From: Mastigamoeba balamuthi
Lineage: Eukaryota > Evosea > Mastigamoebida > Mastigamoebidae
DNA length: 23,939 nt
NCBI GenBank assembly: GCA_902651635.1
Contig: CACRSC010000117.1
Span: forward strand, 1-23,939
Reading direction: 5' to 3'
Part shown: piece after piece, positions 18,070 through 23,939 of the stretch
Layout of the letters: each line of letters opens with the position of its first letter
Numbering within the stretch: the stretch's first letter is position 1
Notes under the pieces: generated by a model
The model's input: the letters and a program-made list of their open reading frames with translations, nothing else
What the model was told of the DNA's origin: nothing
Database searches by the model: none
Translations under genes and position numbers: made by a program

Positions 18070-20565
18070 TGCCTTCATGGGTTCGCTCATTTTCATTTTT
18101 ATCGCATGCGATAAAACTAATTCACATCCAGCTTCTCTTCGGTTTTGCTCAAATCTGATGATGGCCAGGCAGCTCCAGTTGACCAAGGGCTTGAAGACCA
18201 CATCTCTATCGGCCCCACAGGTCGTCGAGGAGTTGAGCAACTACCTGAGTGCAAGAGAGGGTAGAAAGCTCGATGCTGCTGCTCTCATAGAAGAGCTTGT
18301 TGCAATGTACTTCTGCGATTGCTGTTCACTCTCTTGCCTTCTGGATTTGTCACCCAGGGCAGTCGTCAACCTTTGGCACTACTGGCTCCCCATGAGCCAG
18401 AGAGATACTGCCACCGTCCTTCACCAACACGCTGAGCTCAAGCGCGAGGAACACGGAATCACGTTGTACCCCACTGACGAGAAGTGCCATCTGTTTCTGT
18501 GTCACAAGGCTTTTGTGTTGGCCACCAGTCTCGATCGCAAGACGGTGTTCCTACACTTTAACTCCGTATCATGGTTTGCTTTATTGCATGCGATAAAACT
18601 AACTTTATTCAAAAGCCCCATTGAGAGCATGTCTGTTGCCCTGAAATCGTCCATTGTCCGTGCCTACCTGTCCATCATTGTAGTTCTGATGGGAGAGTTC
18701 CTTCCTGATGCAGATCAGCCAGGCTATACTACAGTGAACCTGCACCTCGGCTGGTCTTGCTGCAGCTTCTGGCTCGAACTGGTCTCCGATCTCTTGAGCA
18801 AGGGCCACGGCAACAGTGCCCTGCCCAGCCTGAAGCTGTTCTACTACATCTGGCTCACCGACTTCCCCTGGCTCAGGTGCGTCAAGCGCAAGGGGGAGCA
18901 CAGGGTCTGTTCCATCTGTACTGCATACTGGGACCAGGTCTGCAATCACGCCCTCACTCCCGAGGAGCTGTTGTCGCTACGCACGAGCCAGTCATAGCAC
19001 CGTTCTGACTTCACCCATGAGAGAACGTTTGTTGTTCAAGAGTGTAATGCATGCAGATCCGATGCTGCCAACAGGTGGTGCATCATCATCGATGGCATGA
19101 CTGCTCCTAACCTTCCCTGCCTTCACTGCAACTACAACAACTGGGGCAACTGCCCAAGGCCCGGTCTCCTCATAATGGGTGTGCTCGACTACACCTTCAA
19201 CCAGGTCCGCTACCTCCTCTCCATGTCTGGCCTGTGGCCCAAGAACCAGGACCTCATCGGTACTACCCTGCTGCTTCACATCGTCGAGCACCTGTGATTA
19301 AACCCCACCTACCAACCCAGAAGCCTCACCCTCATCCTCGACAACCCCGTCAACCAGAACAAGAACAACGTCATGTTGGGTATTCTCGGTATGCTTGTGC
19401 ACTGCGGTTTCGTCGACGAGGTCTTCCTGTACTTCCAGCAGCCTGGCCATACTCACAATGACCTCGACCAGTGCTTCAGCAGCCCCTCCAACTACTTCAA
19501 GGCAAACAACGTGATGTCCCTCCCTGAGGTCCCCGAGGTCTTCACTTCCTCTTGGGCCAACAGAGAGTTCTTGAGAAGCTTCAGGGTTCAGGTCTCCGAC
19601 CTCAAATGTTGCTACATGCTTGCCAACTACTTCGAGTCCAGTCTCATCAACTACTCGTCTCTCACCGACCTATTCGGCTTCCATGTATACGAGGTCACCA
19701 CTGACAATGAAGTCACTTTCCCTGTTTACACCTACCATCATCGCAACTGGAACACACTGTGGTCCCAGACCACCCGTCCCATATTCTCTTCATTCCCTCC
19801 AGGCCTCGCTGTTCTGCGCCATGCTCCAGAGTGGAGCTGGTTTGTCAAGAAGGATATTCGCTCCTTCCTCACAATAGGCCAGCCCCAGTTCTCTGCTCCC
19901 ACTGCAGAGTGGTAGCACAATCTCCTTGATCACTCTGATATTCGCATCACGACTTTCATCGACCCCATGGTGCCTTTATGTTTTACTTTTGTTTGTTTTA
20001 GCACATGCAATTATTTGTTCTTTGTGCACTCTTCCTCCTGCTTTCTTTTTCTTCTTTACTCTTTTATTGCATGCGATAAAATTTGATTTGTTGTTTTCTC
20101 TTATACTTTGTTTCTCTTCTTCTTTCTATGACTCATGTTAATAATTCACAGAATGTGCAGGGCGACCTCATCTTCGACACTAGCTTCCTGCGTTCTGTGC
20201 CTGCCTCCATCCCTCCTATGAATCCTGTCTTCCATCTGTCTTGTCCCGTCAGTGTCTGCTCCCGCAAGTCCTCTTTTCAGCTTGTCTCTTCTAACCCTGG
20301 AGATGTTCTACTTCTCCATGGTTGTCAGCTGGCAGTATTCTATGCCGGCATCGAGCAGCATCCTGCCTTCTGTGTGGTTCAGCGCATTCACCATGATCGC
20401 TCGAACCAGCAGCAGATAGATCCCCAGGACATGATGACTGCTTATGCCAACACCATCTGGGATGTTCGGAATCTCAGCGAGTTCAAAGTCATCAGCCGCT
20501 CCTTCATCATCATGAGCTTCCCAGCTGCAGGTCATTCCCTCCTAACACGTCAGGGCCGTTTTTAA
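17948..20565 (+). CDS. DUF7869-like, DDE-type transposase candidate (with in-frame stops)
   Basis: Exons 17948-18080, 18132-18573, 18616-19969 and 20152-20565 total 2343 nt (781 codons) in one frame. The N-terminal half has helical segments, then a Cys pair (GEHRVCSICTAYWD) that may bind zinc. The catalytic-looking part contains CIIIDGM, LTLILDNPVNQNKNNVMLG and FQQPGHTHNDLDQCFS. This IDG / LDN..xQNKN / GHTHxDxDQ arrangement is that of the eukaryotic DUF7869 family; I infer an RNase H-fold D-D-D/E transposase from the spaced acidic residues. TAG 18995-18997, TGA 19295-19297 and TAG 19913-19915 interrupt the frame with no frameshift. The start ATG at 17948 lies beside a probable assembly join. 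The stop is TAA. Confidence 0.7.
18081..18131 (+). other. 51-nt intron with perfect 20-bp palindrome
   Basis: Donor GTTCGC and acceptor CATCCAG flank TTTTATCGCATGCGATAAAA (18097-18116), a perfect palindrome, followed by an ACTAAT branch-like motif. Length is a multiple of three, so the frame stays open even if retained. Confidence 0.6.
18574..18615 (+). other. 42-nt intron with palindrome
   Basis: GTTTGCTTTATTGCATGCGA, then TAAAACTAACTTTATTCAAA and AG. The palindrome core GCATGC is followed by branch site CTAAC and acceptor AG. It has the same length and layout as the 42-nt intron at 15399-15440 in the opposite-strand gene. Confidence 0.65.
18995..18997 (+). other. In-frame TAG in transposase gene
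   Basis: Frame: SLRTSQS, TAG, HRSDFTHERTFVVQ. The sequence after it continues the conserved domain in the same phase. CAG to TAG would explain it. Confidence 0.65.
19295..19297 (+). other. In-frame TGA in transposase gene
   Basis: Frame: TLLLHIVEHL, TGA, LNPTYQPRSLTLILDN. It lies just before the second acidic motif of the conserved domain. CGA to TGA would explain it. Confidence 0.65.
19913..19915 (+). other. In-frame TAG near the end of the third transposase exon
   Basis: Frame: SAPTAEW, TAG, HNLLDHSDIRITTFIDPM, then an intron donor. CAG to TAG would explain it. A genuine stop here would remove only the C-terminal about 156 residues. Confidence 0.55.
19970..20151 (+). other. 182-nt intron with two palindromes
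   Basis: Donor GTGCCT follows codon ATG (FIDPM) and the acceptor TAATAATTCACAG precedes NVQGDLIFD; both flanks are in phase 0. It holds palindrome copies at about 19996-20015 (diverged) and 20062-20081. The 148-nt intron at 14350-14497 in the accessory gene likewise has two copies. Confidence 0.6.
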
Positions 20566-20937
20566 TGCTCTAGTGTGCCACAAGCTCCCATTCTACTCCA
20601 TGTCTATTCTTTCTACTGCTGTTGAATTTATTCACCCTTCACAGTTCGAAACATGGCTCACACTTCACACACAGGTATTACAATAAATATATTACTGGTT
20701 TTTCACCTCTCTTCGCCCCTGTGCATTGTTCAAGCTTCTTTCACTTAGGCTTTTTTGTATTTATTTTTTTATTTTGGTCAGTTTGCTTTTTCCATTACTT
20801 CATTTTATTTCTGCAATGCTCTTCGTTGCTTTACCTTATTCATTTCCCTTTTTTCCCGCTCTTTCTACTGTATAAACCTTTTTGTATCGCATGCAATTAT
20901 TTCACATTTTCTCTTCGTTTTTTTACAATTTTTTCCT
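20566..20937. other. Subterminal non-coding region of the transposon
   Basis: Nothing coding is supported. The sequence is pyrimidine/T-rich on the plus strand and carries one palindrome copy (20879-20900). It probably holds the 3' UTR of the transposase gene and subterminal DNA. Confidence 0.5.
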
Positions 20938-21105
20938 TGTTTTTGGCTTTTCATTTTCCATTTTTTGGATTTCAATTTTATTTTCAGATGGCCTGAGCAT
21001 CACAGGCCTGTGTTTTCGTGTTCCATATGTGACTTTTTTTTTCCATTTACCAGGTTGTCAGTGGGAAACTCTTGAGACAAAAGGAAATTAAATATAGCTG
21101 CCATT
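20938..21105 (-). repeat. Right terminal inverted repeat
   Basis: Reverse complement of the left arm, ending TATAGCTGCCATT at 21105. Differences from the left arm are few substitutions and small A-run length changes. Confidence 0.9.
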
Positions 21106-21109
21106 CACA
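21106..21109. repeat. Right 4-bp target-site duplication (CACA)
   Basis: Copy of 12139-12142. The sequence continues GTCAGCAAGCAGTCTC exactly as in copy A after its single CACA. Confidence 0.85.
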
Positions 21110-22335
21110 GTCAGCAAGCAGTCTCGGTGGAAGGGGGCAAGCAGCGCACTGATGCAGCGGTGGCCAATGCTGAACGTGCCAGCCACACACTTGCACACAA
21201 CGCAGGTGGCCGACTGGTCGTCGCACTCCTCCCGCCAGTCATCCACCACCGTCAGGGTCCCGCACACTGTGCTCCTCTCTCAGAATTGCCCTGTGCATGC
21301 CGATCCGGAATGCGCGCATGCAAGCATATGTTATTGGCAATGCTGCTGGGGGTCCACCCCGCCTGGCACTAGCACGATGTTGCGTTGCATCCCGTTGTGC
21401 CATCGCACTCCTTCCCAGCTCCACCACAGCGTCCCCACACTCTGCAGCCCTGCTGTCAGAACACTCTCATGCCTGCCCGCCTGCCCGAAGGTCCCGCGCA
21501 CTGGTGCAGCTGCCCAGTGCCAGGCGCCACCCGGGCATGCAGACGCAGTTTGTCCCACACCCCTCTGTGCTGTCGCACTGCTCGCCGCCCTCGCGCCGCT
21601 TGTTCCCGCACACTGTGCTACCGCTGAGTCGTGGTGGCAGTGCTGGTGTGTGTGCCCACGTGTGCAGGAATGCGAGCCAGAGGGCACTCTCGGCTGCTCG
21701 CAGGTGCAGTTGGCAGTGCACCACGTCGTGTTGTCGCACTGCTCCCCGGGGTCCTGCAGGTGGTTCCCTCATGCTGTGTCGTGTGTTGTGCCCTTGTTAG
21801 TGTGGCTGAGGGGTATGCCAGAGGGCGGTGGGTGCACTTGTGCAGGTGTGGCCCCATGGCGATACGAGCCAGTTGCTGTCTGTGTTGCACGTGCACCAGC
21901 GCGTGCATCCATCTGCAGTGCTCCCGGGGTTGCAGTCCTCTTCATCACTGACAACGTGGTCTCCACACTCTGTGGTTCAAGTGTGAGACAATTATGTGAT
22001 ATTTTGCAGAGCGAGATAGTGAGAGAGGGGACTTGGGCAGTTTGTCTGCGTTGTTGTTCCATTGGTCTCCAGAATGCACGAGTTGTCGAACTCTAGTCTG
22101 TTATGATATCAGATTTGGTGCTGAAGCATATGCTGTGCTGACGTGATGTTGGGCGGCTGCGGTTCAAAGACCCTTGTATTACTGACATCCCTGCAAGGCC
22201 CAGCTGTTAGCTGGGACACTCTCATCTGAATCATGCGTACAAGTTGCAGTAGGGCTTGAGATAGGAGGGGATGGTGCCCGTGAGGTACTGGTTGTTCTGC
22301 AGTTGTCTGGCGGGCCAGCAGGTCAGAACAGCCAG
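21110..22335 (-). pseudogene. Copy B, 5' part: DUF4215-like exons and one LRR, truncated
   Basis: Continuation of copy B beyond the transposon. It keeps the same exon order as copy A: DUF4215-like exons (VCGNKRREGGEQCDSTEGC), the linker CILETNGTTTQTNCPS and one LRR (LQNNQYLTGTIPSYL). Damage is visible. In the exon matching CGDAVVDAGEECDG a one-base loss near 21411 shifts the frame, and TAG (21369-21371) replaces CGG after the NATSC-type Cys. Homology to copies A and C stops near 22335, so the first LRRs, the signal peptide and the promoter are missing. It is more decayed than the 3' half at 10674-12142. Confidence 0.7.
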
Positions 22336-22624
22336 CCCCACAATTAGAGGAGTGAACGTACATATTAAACATTTGGTCATCGCTGCGTTTTATTTGCTAA
22401 AGCGATAAATTAGTGCATGTAGTGATAAAAGTTCAGTGCAAAATTTTGCGCTAAGTTAGTGCTAAAGTAGCGCTATAATTTAATGCCGCATAATGCGCAT
22501 AATGCACATTATACGAATAATGCACATTAATCGTTTTTAGCAATTTTAGCGATTTTAGTGATTTTAGCGATTTATTTTTCGATGAAAACGATTAAAACTA
22601 TTAAAACGCCAGAAAACGATGTGT
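22336..22624. other. AT-rich, palindrome-rich segment at the array edge
   Basis: No gene is seen. It is dense in short inverted repeats, e.g. ATAATGCGCAT / ATGCACATTAT near 22491-22514, and AGCGATAAA / TGATAAA motifs related in wording to the transposon palindromes. It marks an abrupt change from GC-rich array DNA and may be the end of another mobile element. Confidence 0.5.
22534..22574. repeat. 9-bp tandem repeat TTTTAGCGA
   Basis: About four units read TTTTAGCAA, TTTTAGCGA, TTTTAGTGA, TTTTAGCGA, then TTTA. Confidence 0.7.
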
Positions 22625-23430
22625 TTAATTCAATTAAAACATTGAAATTTATTTGTTCTGTAGGTGTGGGGAGGTGTGTATTGAAGTGAGAACGAGTTCT
22701 CAAGTTCAGTATCAGAGCCAGGCGTGGCGCCAGGCTCTGTTCATATAATCCTTCATACCTGTAAAAATGAGGCCTGTGAGTATTGGAATGGTTAAGCGTT
22801 AATAGCGCGTCATGCGCGTTATTCGCTAATCCGATAAAAAGATAAAAATGAAGAGACATGCAGGGAGAGGGGGGCGTGGGAGGCGCAAATACATACCACA
22901 GGCATGTGCCCGGTCTGATACAGCTTCTCATCACAACCTGCAGTATAGCAGGGGTTAGTCACAGTGGTGCACTTTTCAGGGGAAAAAGGGGGGAGAAATA
23001 AAGAAATGGGGCAGAAAATGGGGAGGAAAAAGAGGGACAGTGTACCTGAGAAATGCTGCCTGGAAGCCACGCTGCTTCCTCCCCTCCCCTTAGCGGTCTA
23101 CAGGAGACAGAGCACGGACTGTGCTCTGCACTGCACTTCCTTCACGACTCCTGGACAAACAGTGAGTTATGTATACTGAACAGGGATTAAAAGGGGGGAA
23201 AGGAAGAAGTCAAGGGACACATCTGCTGTGAAAGGGAAAAACTGTGTGTTGGGGAAAGGAGGCTGTGCACCTTCAGTCTCGACCTGATATGAAATGAAAA
23301 GGGGAAGGAAGAGGAAGGGAAGGAAAGGGGGAAGGGAGGGGGCAGAGGCAGGGGGGGGGTGAAGGAACAGATTAAATGTGCAGGAAGGGAAGGGGATGGG
23401 GAACATATGTGTTGTTAGGCAGAAAGGGCA
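22625..23430 (-). CDS. Possible minus-strand gene of tiny exons (tentative)
   Basis: Read on the minus strand, short segments bounded by good splice signals appear. A 41-nt piece at 22897-22937 (GCDEKLYQTGHMPV) lies between acceptor TATACTGCAG and donor GTATGTATTT. The next begins at 22758 after acceptor TTTTTACAG and reads YEGLYEQSLAPRLALI. Between exons the minus strand is strongly pyrimidine-rich (the plus strand shows GGGGAAGGAAGAGG runs from 22970 to 23540), as in introns. No domain is recognisable and I cannot define start or stop. Random sequence could mimic this, so treat as a lead. Confidence 0.25.
22759..22896 (-). other. Possible 138-nt intron with ~38-bp central palindrome
   Basis: Donor GTATGT (minus, 22896) and acceptor TTTTTACAG (22759) flank an imperfect palindrome at about 22792-22830, left arm TTAAGCGTTAATAGCGCG and right arm CGCGTTATTCGCTAA around TCATG. 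The sequence differs from the transposon palindromes but the layout is the same. Confidence 0.4.
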
Positions 23431-23939
23431 TAAGGAACATACGTGAGATCTGTGAGGGGAAGGGATTGAGGAAAGGAAAAAGGGGAGGAGGGGACAGGAC
23501 AGGGCAAGGACAAGGGGTAGGCAAGGGGAAGAAGCAGAGAGGGACAGATGTGAGGTTGTGCAGTGTGTTGTAAGTGTGAGAAGAGTTAAGATATGATAAA
23601 TATCACAGTGAAGATATCTTTGAAATCCAGGATATCATGGTTCATGGTTCAACAGAGTTGACTTAGAGTAAAACAGAGAAGAAGGATGAATTCAGCTCAG
23701 CAATATTGCAATTTGGCCTAAATGCGATAAATTCATCGCTTTAATTGCAATATTCCTGTGGGAGGGAAAGGGGCATTTGGGGCATTTTGGCTTTTGGCCG
23801 AAATGGCACTTTATTGTTGCAAAAATGACCCAAAACAAATACGGGAAAATGAGAAAACGTACCAAATATGTATTGAAAAGGAGTGTGCAGAAGTGCATAT
23901 TTTTGACTCATGCAACAATATCTGGAGAAAGAAGAAAAA
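23431..23939. other. Right-end non-coding stretch
   Basis: No gene is supported. The first part is purine-rich on the plus strand, then AT-rich with a strong imperfect palindrome at 23702-23754. Confidence 0.4.
23702..23754. repeat. 53-bp imperfect palindrome
   Basis: Outer arms AATATTGCAATT (23702-23713) and AATTGCAATATT (23743-23754) are exact reverse complements. Inner arms TAAATGCGAT and ATCGCTTTA also pair around AAATTC. This would form a long hairpin and again contains GCGATAAA. Confidence 0.75.

Larger units (their letters stand above)
13380..20900. repeat. Dispersed palindrome family, consensus TTTTATCGCATGCGATAAAA (13 copies plus a half copy)
   Basis: Copies: 13380-13397, 14390-14401 (core), 14462-14479, 15420-15439, 16934-16951, 17095-17114, 17377-17396, 17534-17553, 18097-18116 (perfect), 18580-18597, 19996-20015, 20062-20081, 20879-20900, and a half copy at 16036-16046. 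The outer TTTTAT/ATAAAA arms are best conserved; the centre varies (GCATGC, GCGTGT, GTGTGC, CACGCA). In both genes the copies that can be placed fall inside introns, usually just upstream of a CTAAC/CTAAT branch site, never in coding exons. None is seen in the tandem gene array outside the element. Confidence 0.8.
12143..21105. mobile_element. 8963-bp TIR DNA transposon with two divergent genes
   Basis: The ends carry long imperfect TIRs of about 170 bp (12143-12317 and 20938-21105), both beginning AATGGCAGCTATA when read inward. The element interrupts copy B, and copy A supplies the empty site. Cargo is a plus-strand DUF7869-like DDE-type gene (17948-20565) and a minus-strand gene of unknown family (16905-12445), divergent from a central AT-rich region. 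At least 13 palindromes related to TTTTATCGCATGCGATAAAA are dispersed inside. There is no polymerase B, tyrosine recombinase or helicase, so it is not a Polinton, Crypton or Helitron. The 4-bp duplication and AATGG terminus do not let me name a superfamily from sequence alone. Confidence 0.9.

Noticed and set aside
15137-19915. Alternative genetic code with TAG and TGA as sense codons
   Set aside because: It would explain the open frames, but both codons would need reassignment. The accessory gene itself seems to end at TGA and copy A at TAG, and all cases fit C-to-T decay. Kept only as an alternative.
19996-20081. Two palindromes in one intron as target-site remnants of a MITE
   Set aside because: The segment between them is not flanked by a consistent duplication and the arms are themselves complete palindromes, so they read better as two copies of the dispersed family.
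13380-20900. Recurring palindromes as a CRISPR-like array
   Set aside because: Spacing is irregular (tens of bp to over 1 kb), the copies sit in introns and intergenic DNA of eukaryotic genes, and there are no uniform spacers.
12143-21105. Polinton/Maverick or giant-virus-like element
   Set aside because: Size and long TIRs were suggestive, but no DNA polymerase B, retroviral-type integrase, packaging ATPase or capsid protein is present, and the target duplication is 4 bp rather than 6.
22970-23560. Purine-rich stretch as a simple satellite or G-quadruplex locus
   Set aside because: Runs are irregular, without a fixed repeat unit. A pyrimidine-rich minus-strand intron context explains it as well.
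1-23939. tRNA, rRNA or snRNA genes
   Set aside because: No cloverleaf with A and B box sequences and no conserved rRNA block was recognised on either strand by eye.

Overview
The window is nuclear DNA of a unicellular eukaryote whose lineage I cannot place. The evidence is a set of genes cut by many very short GT-AG introns (mostly 41-60 nt, often with a CTAAC/CTGAC branch site), extracellular proteins combining LRR, cysteine-rich and PSI-like domains, and several classes of eukaryotic transposon. GC content is high over the surface-protein genes and lower in the 9-kb element and the right flank.

The scaffold is a tandem array of three minus-strand copies of one gene: C (1-823, running off the left edge), A (6598-9772, apparently intact) and B (split between 10674-12142 and 21106-22335). 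The repeat period is about 4.08 kb: A to B is 4077 bp, and C to A is about 4.07 kb once the inserted elements are subtracted. The protein has a signal peptide, plant-type LRRs, about five DUF4215-like Cys-rich repeats, a PSI-like Cys ladder and a C-terminal hydrophobic tail. Nearly every repeat is its own exon.

Three mobile elements of different classes interrupt the array. Upstream of copy C lies a 1.4-kb hAT-like element (1091-2506; 11-bp TIR, 8-bp target duplication). Next is a decayed Ty3/gypsy chromovirus-like retroelement with very short LTRs (2897-6348); its RT is missing and its RNase H tail lies inverted. Inside copy B lies an 8963-bp TIR transposon (12143-21105). Its empty site is preserved in copy A, which gives a 4-bp target duplication.

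The 9-kb transposon is the most unusual part. It carries two divergent multi-exon genes: a plus-strand DUF7869-like, DDE-type transposase candidate, and a minus-strand gene of about 1190 codons with no recognised domain, a basic N-terminus and a disordered Lys/Pro/Glu-rich tail. They are separated by a region with two perfect or near-perfect 24-bp palindromes. At least 13 copies of a palindrome, consensus TTTTATCGCATGCGATAAAA, are scattered through the element, and where gene models are clear they sit inside introns. Both genes keep their reading frame over kilobases yet contain in-frame TAG/TGA codons, all explainable by C-to-T change. The right flank (22336-23939) is AT-rich and palindrome-rich, then purine-rich on the plus strand, with hints of a minus-strand gene of tiny exons; one of its introns also has a central palindrome.
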